This document shows, in pieces, positions 1 to 10,960 of a stretch of 64,000 bases of DNA (position 1 is the first letter of the stretch; each line of letters begins with the position of its first letter). Source of the stretch: Rhizomys pruinosus (taxonomy: Eukaryota > Chordata > Mammalia > Rodentia > Spalacidae); the NCBI GenBank assembly GCA_009823505.1, contig VZQC01004530.1, forward strand, positions 894,625-958,624. Direction: 5' to 3'. The notes beneath the pieces were generated by a model. The model saw only the letters and a program-made list of their open reading frames with translations, was not told the origin of the DNA and searched no databases. The position numbers were made by a program, and so were the translations under genes.

Positions 1-146
1 CATTTTGCCACCCTTAACATTTCCAGATCATCTTTAAAATTTGTATTTCACATTTTACTTGCAGAAATAATACATTTTAAGGAGGGCTATTGAGGCCAAG
101 AGTCTGGAGACTTAATACTTACAAAATTAGAGAAAAGGAGCAGCCG

Positions 147-340
147 AGATGACGCAGAGGTTAAGGACATGATTTTTTCTTGCAGAGAACATGAGTTTAG
201 TTCCCAGCACCCATGTTGGGCAGCTCACAACTCTCTATAACTCCAGCTCCAAGAGAATTGATGCCTCCTGGCCTCCACAGGCACTCACACAACTGGCATT
301 CACACAACACACAGATAAAATAATAAAAAGAAATATTAAA
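147..340 (+). mobile_element. B2-type SINE, old copy
   Basis: A tRNA-like head (gaggttaagga, then ttcccagcacccat) is followed by the B2 body phrase cagctcacaactctctataactccagctcc and an A-rich tail. The A and B boxes are decayed and the body is diverged and shortened, so it is an old insertion. It could equally be called B3. Confidence 0.7.
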
Positions 341-576
341 AATAATTACCGAAAAAAAATAATCACTGAAAAATATGATTGAATTAAATATTGCTGTTTG
401 GTTACATATGGTAAAACATATTTGCATCTGTCTTGCCCTTTAGTTTATACTCAGTAAATGTCTGTTGAATGAAGTGTTCCCATAGTGTGTATGGAAAAGA
501 GGAAGGAGAGATGCAAGTGTCCCCCATGAGACAGGTAAATAACTGGTATTCAGAGAGATTATTATCTAAAAGCACA

Positions 577-762
577 TAACTGGGTGGAGAGAAGGTTCAG
601 TGGTCAAGAGCACTTGCTGCTTCCAGACGACCTGAGTTTGGTTCCCAGCACTGCATCGAGTGGCTCGTAACCACCTGTAACTCAAGCTCCAGGGGATCTA
701 GTGCCTCCTGACTTCCATGGACACAGACACCGATACAAATATATAAATAAATTAAAACAAAT
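577..762 (+). mobile_element. B2/B3-type SINE, old copy
   Basis: It shows the B2 order: ggagagaaggttcagtggtcaagagcac, then gagtttggttcccagcact, then taactcaagctccaggggatc, then an AT-rich tail with aataaatt. The middle is shorter than in the younger B2s of this window. It is the last recent SINE before a 13-kb SINE-free stretch. Confidence 0.75.
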
Positions 763-3106
763 ATTTAAAAATAATAAAGACACAAAATTGAAAATGTACA
801 GGCCCAAGGTCAGTGCTTTACACATTGGCAGCAGTTACCCCTAGCTGTATGGACGGATCTGCCCAGCTACCCATACTGATGCTTGCAAGAACAAATGGCA
901 TCCACTGTTTCTAGGGTACATATATACTTTTTCCACTTCCCTGCTGAATGAATTACAGTACACGTTGTCTAATGTGGGAATTCAAATTCAGAAGTTGAGC
1001 TGAAATGTTATCTCACCGGCTTTCTTTCCATTTGCCCCAATGTCTGTTGTTCTTTCCAGTGCTGGTTTTGTCTCCGTTCTTTCACACACATCCATTGCTT
1101 CCGGCCCCTCTATGGTCCTGTCTTGGCTGTCCCTTTGCTAATGAAAACGAGGCTTCTTATAAACTCTTTGGTTGCCATGAGATCACCAGAGTGAGGCTTT
1201 CAAGCAGAAAAGAGGGCGGCTGAGGATGGGGGAGTCTCTGTGGGCCATTGCTTGCTCACCCATGAGCTTCTGTGCCCATGAGAACCTGGAGAAAGCTAGG
1301 CCCCAAAGCAACATGGGCAACCTCCCTTGGCCCAGGCCTACCTTGCATTCAGCCAGAGGATTGGGGTGCTTTCAGGTGTCGGTCATCCCCTGGCAGAAGT
1401 CAGCTTTTCCATTTTGCATTCTGATTTTAGGGGTGGGGGCTGCTTTGCTAATCTTGCCCTAGAAACCTGACTATAAATATTCAGCCCACCCTACTTGGTA
1501 GTTTCCAGACTGTGTGTAGCCACAGTCCCACTGGTCTCTCTTCTGCCACTGGCTCCCGTGTCCCCTCAGCATGACCTTTCTCTGACCTGCCATGTGAGTT
1601 TGTACCACAGGACATACTGCAGAGCACTCAATGTCCACTTGCATTTTTTGCTGCAAATTCCCATAGGACTGTGCTTGGAACAGTTATGGTTTCACAGTAA
1701 TCCAATAACTAACTTAGACACCAAAGAACCCAGACCTAGACTTGGTCTTCTTTTCAAACTCTAGAGGTCATGGGACAGGTAAACATACAGTGTGCCAAGA
1801 TAGAATGCAATTATCCTAATGACCAAGTCACAAGCAACATGGGAATGTGTCTTAGTGAGCAGACTTTGGGCTTTTACACAGAGGCTGGTGGTCAGAAGAA
1901 TGAGCCTAGGGTCTTCTTTGAGGGCTCCGCGGCTCCGCAGCACTTGCAGCCTCATCTTTAGAGTTTCTAGTCCTCAAACACGTCCCTTCTCCTCACTTTC
2001 CACTGGCTAAGAAGCCATAGGTTTGGTAAGCTCTGAAAGTAAAAGCAGACTCCATGCCTTCTTGCCCTCCCTCCTCACAAATGACCTACACCAGAGCCCC
2101 TACTTAGAGCCAGTCAAGCTCCCACAGAGCCTTCCCGTAGTAGAGGAATTTCAAGCCATCCAGACAAGTGGGCCCTCATCCAGATCATGGCTAGAGGCAG
2201 GTGGCATACCCAGGCCTCATATGGTTTCTGGCCCCAATCTGTCTGGCAAAACCCACAAGCTTTTCTCTTAAATTGTATGTGCAGCCAACAAGAGCTAGGC
2301 AAGCCCCATGTCCACATGGAGAAGGCGCAGGTCCAGCCTCCCTCCTGGGCCCTCTGACTTCTCACAAAGCCATCCAAAGGCCCTTGAGACCCCTCCATCC
2401 TCTATGAAATGTGAGAAGGGGGCCTGTGATTGGTGTCCTTGTGTTTTCAATAACAGATTAGGCAGAGCAAAGCTCTTTGAATTCTGACAGAGTTCAATGA
2501 GCCCTGTTGCCCCCCCCCCCAGAAGATGGGTTCTGTATGTAGAGTTGTTATTCCTAGCTTTTGCTTAGGAAAGGAAAAGAAAAAAGAATTTATGTTTTGA
2601 GGTTAAATGGGTGTGGGACAAATGTACACACAAGTCCTGTGTGTATATATGTGTATATCGCTATGTGTCAGATGAACAGAGGGCTTTTCCACATATGGAA
2701 GAATTTCTCAAGATCATGTTTAACTAGAAATTTCTCTCCCATATATGTGTGTGTATAAATATATTTTCATGTTTCCTACATGGAAGAAAAATTCACCACC
2801 ATCTATGAAGATTTTACAAAAATGCAGTTGTAGAAGAGCGGAGGGGAGAAGAAAGAAAAGACAGAGCAATTTCTGGTTCTCTGTGACCTGATTAGGAAAG
2901 TCCCATGTCTTGCTTGGGTTTTTAATCTCACTGTCCATTTTAGTTAGTACATCTAAAGGTTGAGTGATTAGGATATAGTAGAACATTTGACTTTCCTTTT
3001 AGTTTTTGTTTTATTTCTCTGGTTTGTCTAGTACCCAACTAATTTGATTTCATGACCCACTTTCTGAAATAAGCCTCACCTTTCAATAAATATTCAATAA
3101 ATAAGC
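763..3106. other. Intronic sequence, no gene seen
   Basis: No exon with convincing splice sites and no recent SINE is visible. Open frames here are short and match nothing recognised. There is a short poly-C run near 2509-2520 and TG/TA-rich microsatellite-like stretches around 2637-2665 and 2741-2765. If the ERC exon call at 10431 is right, this lies in the intron before it. Confidence 0.6.
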
Positions 3107-3163
3107 CTCCCATTCAGTAAACATCAGCACCCATCATGGGTGCTGATGTTTATTGAATGGGAG
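3107..3163. repeat. Near-perfect 57-nt palindrome
   Basis: Arms 3107-3134 and 3136-3163 are reverse complements at 27 of 28 positions (G at 3117 would need to be A), around a single centre base at 3135. Just upstream, at 3081-3102, the motif ttcaataaa occurs twice. The outer bases stop pairing at 3106/3164. As RNA or cruciform it would form one long hairpin with a tiny loop. Confidence 0.9.
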
Positions 3164-4684
3164 AAAGGGTCCAGAAATTTCCACCACTGCACCTGGTTGT
3201 CTGGAGCTCCCAGAACTAGAGCCAGTGATATCTCAGCATGCACAAGGAAATAAACCTTGTGAGCCACTTGTTTCTTTCCCACCATGTCTTTTGTCACAAG
3301 TAGATTAAATGATACTGCGTTTAAAATGCAGCAGGTTAAAAAAAAAAATATATATATATATTATATTATATAATATATTACACACACATAATACTATGAG
3401 TAAAAGCTCAAGAATACCACTTTTTCATTGCCCTTCACAAAGATAGTAAAAAAAAAAAAAAATCCCCCAAGCCACTAAAATATAAGCCAAATGGTCTATG
3501 CCATTTCTCACCATTGGGAAATAAAAGTGGCAGTCTATGTGTTTGCTTGAAGTTCTATTAGGCCATAGGTAAAGAAGGAAATGGGGACAAATGTCCAAAC
3601 TGCTGTTGTGGGAGGTATTTAACTGCCTCCTTCCTCTGCTAGCGGTGGAATGCTCACCCAGCCATTGCAGGCGCAGGAAAGGAGGAGGGCTAGGAGCAAT
3701 CGCCGGGAAGCTGGCTCGGCAGACATGCAGGTTATTGCCAAAGCTCTTTAATCTGGGTGTGCTGTTAATGCCTCTCCTGTAAGCACATAAGGCAGGCATT
3801 GATAAACCCTGCAGGGAGGGTCTTCATGTGTGGGAAAAGGACATCACTGCTTAGTGGACCAGGACCCTCCGGTTAGAACAGGAAACTAGTGCCTATTGAA
3901 GATTGCAGTCCTATTCTATTTGAGGTAAAGTGGGGCTCTTCTTTCCCGGGTTGTTTAAGTTTTACACTGTGTGTGCAGTATTAGGGCTTCATTAAGAGAT
4001 TGGGTACAGTCAGCAGGGTTCTCAGATACAGCCTGCACTCTCCCCAGCCTGTAGGTGGAAGTTGGGCTTGGCAACATCAGAGGCTAGATTCCTTTTCAAC
4101 TCTGCTTTAATCCAGTCACATTTGTCTAACAGGCAGCATGTCAACTCCCTATTGAAAGGAGGTAGCCAACCTTGAAGTGCCGGGAAGCAGGGAAATCTAT
4201 TTAATATTGCTAAACACCACTGCTCCTCTTTTTCTCTTTCTTTTTTTTTTTTTTCTTGACTGATGTAATAAGGATCATGTTTGACTTACACACCCCGGGC
4301 ACCTGCAGTGTTTCAAAGATAAGGGAGCAGAGAGAAGGAGCTGGAAGCATCTTTCGATACACACTGCACTTAGAAAATCTGATAATTATTTTCAAAAACA
4401 CCACTTTCAGCATGGAGCAGTGGCATGATTTACATTCTGATTCCGGCATCTATTTGTTAATAAACTGAGAAAACTCCAGCTCTGAACATCTCAGAGATAC
4501 TAAGGTATTTAAGATGATTTCATATGGTATTTGATTCTTTTCATAGGTACCATTTTGCCTCTGGTATGAGTGAGTGTAGCATCAAGAAATTTGTTGATAC
4601 ATAGCGACTGACTCACACACGCTACCAACACAAATGGTGTGGTCCATTATATTTCTAGAAGTTTTTAACAACTATAAAGTAGTT
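3164..4684. other. Intronic sequence with AT-rich and homopolymer tracts; no gene seen
   Basis: It contains an A-run passing into (TA)n and CACACA at about 3339-3389, a poly-A run at about 3449-3463 and a poly-T run at about 4241-4254. The block 3590-3830 is repeat-free, more GC-rich and shows a few CpGs, so it could be constrained non-coding sequence, but nothing in it reads as an exon. Confidence 0.5.
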
Positions 4685-4850
4685 TAACTTTCAGTCCCCA
4701 ATTTGATTCTCACAGCACCCTATGAAGTACGGGAATGGTATGGGTCCCCGCTTCCTCTGTAAGCAAATGAAGAAATGGAAATTCAAAAATATAAGAGATT
4801 TGGTGGCCTACCAGCCAGGAAATGGTCCAACCAGAGTCCTGTTAAAAACA
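4685..4850 (-). mobile_element. MIR SINE fossil
   Basis: In reverse orientation it shows the MIR landmarks: ctcacagcaccctatgaagta, a block resembling the usual fraction with a gaggaaac-like core (gcaaatgaagaaatggaaattc), then a gtggcctaccagcca segment in place of ggtcacacagctagt. It is highly diverged, as expected for an element older than the placental radiation. Confidence 0.65.
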
Positions 4851-5833
4851 CAATTTTCACTGTGTTTAACAAAGCCAAGTGTTAATGACTGACGGATGAA
4901 GGAGCAAAAATAAAGCTTGTCTTCACTCACACCCCCTTTTTATGGTTATCTGGCAGCAGCTCAGCTTTTAGCAGATGTTGACTTTAAGCTCCCAAACAAT
5001 ATTGTTGGCCAGTATAGAGCCCTTCAGCAGTTTTATCCACAGCCCAGAGAACTAGAGCCATCCGCCAGAGACTGGATTGTCCAAATTTCTTTCTCTTGAA
5101 GGGAATAGGAAACAGGTCCTTTTAGGTCACCCTGCAACGATGGTAGTAAAAATTTGAGATAGCGCCTTAAGATGGAGTGTCAGAAAAGAGGGAAGAGGCT
5201 GATTCCAAAGAGTCTGTAATGTTCTCAGTGACTTAGAAAAGGGGTCTCAGCGGCTTCTTTGGCATTGAGCTTGCTGAGAAGACATCCTGTCCACACCGGC
5301 AGTCCAGTCAGCCTCTCCTCATAGAGGAGAGACTGGTGTGTCTTTTAAAATGTGGACCACACCAGTTATCTACCATTCAGCCAGTGAACTTTCAGCTTTG
5401 ACTAGAAAGGTTGAGCTTGATTATAGATATCACCAGTGTGGTGGAAAGGGTGAGGATTTCTAAGGAGACATGGATGACATGTCTTGCCAAGCCGAGGCAG
5501 CTTGGAACTCAGGCAACATCCTCTCCCAGAGGACTCGCCTAAAAGCAAGAGCCAAGCCTCACATGGTTACTCATCTAGAATTATCTGTTAAGCTCACACA
5601 CTGAGAACTTGTCAGATAGTGCAAAGGAAATGGAAGTGCTGCCTTCCCCCCCTGGAGATTAAAAGGTGCTTATGGTGCTGCTGAGGTGTCTCATGGCCCA
5701 TGAGGGCCGTTTCTTTCAAGAGCTAAGGGAACCCAGATTGTACTGTGGGAGCGTCCTGCCATCAGGGTCATCAGAGTCTTGGGAGAAGGGCAGGGCAGGG
5801 TCCTGAGTGCTTCAGAGCTCAGCTGGGAAGACC

Positions 5834-5836
<3 letters not shown>
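4851..5836. other. Intronic sequence, no gene seen
   Basis: No SINE and no splice-flanked coding segment was found. The 4917-5100 stretch is open in one frame, but the peptide is unfamiliar and lacks flanking splice signals of quality. It may contain ordinary intronic sequence only. Confidence 0.5.

Positions 5837-5877
<41 letters not shown>
5837..5877. repeat. (CA)n microsatellite
   Basis: About 20 uninterrupted CA units. It makes both strands open over a short stretch and so produces spurious TH/CV dipeptide frames. Confidence 0.97.
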
Positions 5878-5879
<2 letters not shown>

Positions 5880-6225
5880 CACATCCTACTGAGGGAGGTC
5901 CACCTGAGTTCCTTTTCCTGTGGCTTCGGCAGACTCAGAAGAGTGTATTTTGCACTTAAGAAGACTAGAATTTGGCTCCACGGCTCCCTTCCAGGTGGTC
6001 TACCTTGGCTTCCTCCCTGCTCCGCTTCCCATACTGGCACCTGTATGTTGGGGCTACAGTGAAACTCAATAGAGAAGCACACATGGCTTTCCCACCCAGA
6101 GGCAGTGCTAATACACGATAGTGGCTTTGAACCAGTTCAGTAATGAACTAGCATTTATATTTAAAATGGGGCCAGAAACAAGTATCTGAGCCTGGTTGAG
6201 GTTTTCTTACTCTTTGGAGAACATG

Positions 6226-6254
6226 TCTGCTGGTAGGTCCCACCTACCAGCAGA
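6226..6254. repeat. Perfect 13-bp inverted repeat with 3-nt loop
   Basis: Arms 6226-6238 (tctgctggtaggt) and 6242-6254 (acctaccagcaga) are perfect reverse complements around ccc at 6239-6241. Pairing stops at the next base outward. It is too short for a microRNA precursor and has no U-run after it. Confidence 0.9.
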
Positions 6255-6834
6255 TTGGAACAAATACAAGTCATATATGAGGTTACAGCCATGCCTAGCC
6301 CCATCATCTGAGCAGAAAGATCCATCCATGGGCTAGGCACTCAGTACCAGGATAGGTGAATGACATGGACAAGCAATCTGTAGAGGGAGGGTGTGGACTT
6401 GAACATGCAACAAAACTTAGTGCCCTGGTGAGGCTCCATGGCCTCTTTCCTTCGTGTACACTGCAGCTGGAAATACCAAAAGGATTTGCTGTTCTGGAAC
6501 CCAGGCTCAGTGCACATCATCAACTCCACACTACAGCCCTGCTTTTGTGACTTGCTCAATCAGACCTCAGAGTCCTGAGGTTTGAAGTTTCAGAGAAGCC
6601 ATTATTAGAAGCAGGGGTGAGGGGAGATGTGACACTGACCTATTCAGAAGCAGGCAGATCCCACCAGGAGGCTAGGCTGATTTCCTTGCAGCCAAGGTGG
6701 CTGAGTTCCCATAAAGGCAACAGGCTGCTTGAGAGACCCATTTCCTTGATCTCACCTTCCTTTCTAGCTAAGGTAGGTGTCACAATGAGATCAGGGGAAA
6801 AAAATCGATCTAACAACTCAAAAAGAGCTACAGG

Positions 6835-6867
6835 TATATGTATGTATATATATATATATACATGTAT

Positions 6868-6909
<42 letters not shown>

Positions 6910-6910
6910 T
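6835..6910. repeat. Compound (TA)n-(CA)n-(TA)n microsatellite
   Basis: A TATG/TA tract passes into an uninterrupted CA run and back into a TA run that ends at about 6909. Symmetric TA flanks around CA suggest slippage in a TA-rich start sequence. Such tracts favour left-handed and cruciform DNA. Confidence 0.95.
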
Positions 6911-9900
6911 CAGCGCTGGCTGGGTTTGTCTGCCTGCTATACATAATACTTCAAAATAGAGAGTAATTAAAGGCTTACTCTAGGTTGTTTATCGTGCCAG
7001 GCTATCAAGTTCCTGCTCAGAGCCTCTTTGATGGGCTAATAAATGCTCCCCCCAACCCCCCACACAATAGGCAGTCTCTTGACTTGTCAACAATGACTCG
7101 TTTCTTTGCTTCTACATCTTCTCATCCACAGACCCAGAGTAAGCACCCCTTCCGGGGAGGAATTTGTTTTATCTCAGTATTTACAGAATCCCATTAGAGC
7201 ACAGCATCTGGACTGTGGGATTTCCATCGAGGGCTCCTGTCTGTCACATCCTCCTTGGAGCTGTAGATCCATCCTGGGGTTATTTGATAGTCAAGTCTCT
7301 CCCACTTCAGAACTGGCTGCTTTGTGACCTCTCTGTAATGGTTTGGTCCACTAAAGCTGTTCCCAGGCCCTGATGCTGTGCACACAAGCAGCAGATGACT
7401 GATGGGCTAGAGAGGCTTCTTCCCATCCAGATATTTTGGCAACTTCTGGCAGAGTAATCACTGACAAAGGACACACCAGGGATCAAACACCAGTCAGCAT
7501 CCAGAAAAGCCACTACAGAGTGATCTGGAAACAGGAAAACAAGAAAAGAAACAGCTCTCCCAGGCCTCATAGATTCATTTTCAACTCCAAGTATTTCTAA
7601 ATAACTTGGCATGTAGTTAGGTATCAAGTAAGTGGTCCTCAGGTTTTTTTCCAACTTTTGTTCTGTTTTGTTTCTGATCCTCAGATTTACATTTCTGTGG
7701 GGTAAGGTTGTGAAAGAAATTAATATCTGCATAGAGAGAGGCAGGCAGCAGGGCAGTCTGACAGCTGCAGATGTTTGGAAGACTTGGAGCTGCCTCTCTG
7801 ATTATCTCCTGCTTCTTGGCTTTTTATTCTTCAAGTGGACAGTCATTCTGACCCAAATCACTTGGTGATGATGGTCAGTTCACGTTGATGCTTTTGAAGA
7901 CAAGAGAGATCAGAAATGGCCACTGCTTCCTCTTCTGTTTTCTTCTAAAACTTTGCTAAACTTTGAAGATGAAGAATTTTTAAAAATACATAATATTCCA
8001 AGTTCATGAAAGGAATTTATCCACATTTCTTCCATGTTAAATGTTAGCTGAGTTTATATTGGGCTGTCACATTTCTTTACTTTATTCACCAGCATTCAAG
8101 ACGCCGATCTCAACATCTGGTTTTTAATAACCCTCGACATCTGGGAGCTCCTTTTTATTCCTATGGTGGACAAGGAGCAGTAGGGATATTGGCAGTGTGT
8201 ATTTTCAAGCTACAACTCCTGTCTGTTTCAATCATAATTAATTACCACTCTTTAATGTATTTAATTTGCTAAAAGTGATTTGTATTACACAGCACTTCAC
8301 TGTTAAGAAAGGAGTGGCAGATTTTGGTGGCACCGGGTTTTCTTTTCTTTCTTTTTTTTAGTGGAAACCCTATATCAGTGGTTTGAAAGAAACTTTATGT
8401 AAATGTACTGTTGGATTTTAAATGCAAAATGAAATAAATTGTTCTGCAAGGTTACTTGACAGGCATTTAGGAAGTAGTCGCTAGGGACTGTGGGCTGTAT
8501 CTCACAGAAAGCCACCAATTTTATTTTGTCACTGGAAAATTGGGGCATCTTTCCATGTCTGGAGTTTTCCTACAGCAGTGACATTGGAGGTCAGAAACTT
8601 CGTGATGAAATTAACAGCAATCTATTCAGAGACATCATCTATACGCACCCCCAGTGGCATTCTGCATTGAATTTCACAGATTACTATGCCCCCAAAATCT
8701 ACTTATTAATACCCCTGGGGTGTCATGTTACAGATGTTCCTTTTTTATTAACATGAAAAGGAGCATCACCATTGCTTTCCTCTAGAGACACAGTGGAAGT
8801 TCCATAGCTATGCCAACACACTTTCTTCCAGTCATGTAGAGGAAAGGGAAGGATCTTGCCAGAGCAATTACTAGGTCATTTAATAATAAATAAATATAAG
8901 TAGTTTTTATAGAAGATGACCCATCCAAATTCATCAATCAATATGCTTTCTTTTTGCCCGAATATTCCTACTTAAACTGTCATGTGAAAATTCATACTGG
9001 CTTGTCTAATTCAGACCCTGTAAATCCCTTGATTGACTTAAATCCCAAGCAGAGCGTGCTGAAGTTTTGTGGGCCACTGGTTCTTTTGGCAGTCTGATGA
9101 ACCCTCTGCACCTTTTCTCAGAAAAATGTTTCTAAATGTGCAAAGTACATAAGGGACACGAAGGAAAAAAAATGTACTGGGAATCAGTTCAAAGACTATT
9201 CATCTAGATCCTTGTGTAGATAAAAAAATTGCCTTGGCTTATTGAACTATATGAAACTGCTTATTGAACAATATGAAAGTTCTATTTTTCTAGGTCAAAA
9301 GTGGTCCAACAGTGGCATTTTGATATGAATCAACCCAATACTCTGTAACAACCCAAAGGAGGTGGTGAGAATCCAAACGTGAGCAAATGTTCCAAGTTAT
9401 TTTTCCCCTAGTCCCGGTTTTCAAAACAAAGAAACAAATCATGACAAAATGTTTTCATTGGGGACTTATTAAAATGACTCTGTTCTCAAATTATGTGTGA
9501 GACCAGAATGCGGATCACTCTTCTTCTCTGCTCTGTTTAGTTCTATCCTATGCCCAGGGAGAACTGTTTACAACAGACACTTTGCCACGGTGAACACACT
9601 GCTATCTTCAGGGAATCGATTTTCCTGCCTATTGGCTGCTTCTCTAAGAGAAGAAAATGGACGGAGCCATTTTGGAAACATTTTCAACAATAATTTAGAC
9701 CAAATTAGTTTCCATTTATCTACAGCTGAATACACTGTTAAATGAAACAACATCCTTTCTGCAAGATATCTACCAACTTGAATGTTTACCCTCTTTTAAA
9801 CTCACTTGATGGGAAATATAAAGATCGGTCACTCCAAAGTGTGTCCACCTTCCTTTAGACTAAGAGCCAAAAAGAATGCAATAAACAAGACTGCAGCATG

Positions 9901-10357
9901 TGTGAGCCTTTGTAAAATAACTATTATGAATTGTACATGCTAAATAGCTTATTCCACCCGAGTAGATGGAGGTGGCTTAAAAAAAAATTCTTCTTCAGCT
10001 TTTATTGATACTTTAAGCTTAAGAGAAATTGAGGGTATTTGATTACTATAATTACTTCTCTGCTTACTTTAAAGGTTTAATCCACTCCTTAGGCACATGC
10101 AATTCAGATTGCATGCTTTCCAAAAAAATAATCATCTGCTAATGTCGACTAATTTTAATCTTCTAATCCAATCTTGACAGAGTCAAAGCCCAAGTGGGTG
10201 GAATGTTTTTGTGTGTGGGTTGTCATAGATACAAAACTCGGTTATACATTTGACAAAGCAGTGATGTGGAACTCACTATGGATTTTTTTCCCCCCCTTGC
10301 TCTTTAAGATGAAAAGCAAAGTGAAGACTCCCGTGCCTTTCGGTGCCTGTGGTGTGA
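6911..10357. other. SINE-free AT-rich intron upstream of the ERC exon
   Basis: No B1, B2, ID or LTR is visible over 3.4 kb. From about 7950 the sequence is AT-rich, CpG-poor and has many TAATTA/ATTAAT-type homeodomain cores and octamer-like motifs, for example near 8228-8275 (aatcataattaattacc), 8880-9000 and 10010-10170. That composition resembles conserved non-coding DNA near developmental or neuronal genes, but conservation cannot be shown from one sequence. No exon is seen here other than the one at 10431. Confidence 0.5.
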
Positions 10358-10430
10358 CTAACTCTCTCTTCTTTCGTTCTGGTGCTGCTTTCCTCTCTGC
10401 ACCTCCCACCTCACCTCGGGCCGGCCACAG
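10358..10430 (+). promoter_or_regulatory. 3' splice site: distal branch point and AG-free pyrimidine tract
   Basis: A consensus branch-point motif CTAAC lies at 10358-10362 with the likely branch A at 10361. From there to the CAG at 10428-10430 no AG dinucleotide occurs, leaving a pyrimidine-rich exclusion zone of about 66 bases. A branch point about 70 nt from the acceptor is longer than usual and is known from alternatively spliced exons. This feature fixes the exon start at 10431. Confidence 0.85.
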
Positions 10431-10457
10431 GATGACGAGGAGGGCATATGGGCATAG
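10431..10457 (+). CDS. Erc2: C-terminal coding exon of an ERC/CAST/ELKS active-zone protein (partial CDS)
   Basis: The codons read D-D-E-E-G-I-W-A-stop directly after a strong acceptor. ERC proteins (ERC2/CAST and the brain form ERC1b) are coiled-coil scaffolds of the presynaptic active zone. Their final residues, ending GIWA, bind the PDZ domain of RIM1, while their coiled coils contact liprin-alpha, bassoon/piccolo and other ERC molecules. Only this PDZ-ligand tail lies in the window; the coiled-coil exons must lie upstream of base 1. The acidic DDEE before GIWA fits my recollection of ERC2 better than ERC1b, but the two paralogs end almost alike. The family call is strong because an acidic-GIWA-stop string behind a full splice site is very unlikely by chance. 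The Erc2 symbol is the weaker part, at roughly 0.6. Whether the exon is constitutive or alternative (ERC1 has a GIWA and a non-GIWA form) cannot be told here. Confidence 0.8.
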   Translation, partial: DDEEGIWA

Positions 10458-10496
10458 CCGGGCCTGTAAACCAAGGTTCCAGTTTTGTTTTGAGGG
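10458..10496 (+). other. 3' UTR part of the ERC stop exon, with candidate splice donor at 10497
   Basis: After the TAG at 10455-10457 comes a possible donor GGG|GTGAGA, with the intron starting at 10497. If used, the exon is 66 nt and its stop lies about 39 nt before the junction, close enough to escape nonsense-mediated decay. A weaker donor T|GTAAAC begins at 10466. If neither is used, this is a terminal exon running into a longer 3' UTR. Confidence 0.5.
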
Positions 10497-10960
10497 GTGA
10501 GAAACCATCTTTTATATCATTTTTCTAAAAACAGAAATGACTGCATTCTAGTGTTGTATTGTGTGCGTGCTCAACTGTGCTCGCTGATGTTTATGATTGT
10601 GCCTGTGTTTGCCGCTTGTGTTCTGTGAGAGCAGAATGTCCGTGTGTGCTCTGCCCATCCCCCAGAAACCCCGCTCCTTCCCACTTCACCTCCCTCCACC
10701 CCCACCACATTGTTGCTCTGCCTTGTTGGGATTGGGGTCAGCGCGACTCAAATGTTGCTATGTTGTTTAAGATGTAAACTATGCCCTTAGACATTTTTAA
10801 AGGCATGATTGTGGATTCAGATGTTGTCTCAATTCTCCAGTCATGGGTTTCAGCCAACTGCTTGCTTTAACTGATTTCCCAGGATAGTGTGACTCTCACA
10901 TCCTTCTGGTGGTACCAAAGGTTTGGTAAGCTCAATGGAAAATAAAAGTATATATCTTCA
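10497..10960 (+). other. Possible 3' UTR or following intron; AATAAA hexamer at 10941-10946
   Basis: The only canonical poly(A) hexamer soon after the stop is AATAAA at 10941-10946, roughly 490 nt downstream of the stop codon. Downstream GT-richness is weak, so the site is only a candidate. The stretch is repeat-free and mixes TG-rich with C-rich segments. Confidence 0.4.

Noticed and set aside
3107..3163. MicroRNA precursor
   Set aside because: The loop is a single base and the stem is an almost perfect inverted repeat of genomic DNA; pre-microRNA hairpins have larger loops and bulges.
10174..10500. 108-codon plus frame across the ERC exon
   Set aside because: It is in a different reading frame from GIWA and runs through the branch point and pyrimidine tract, so it is a chance frame.
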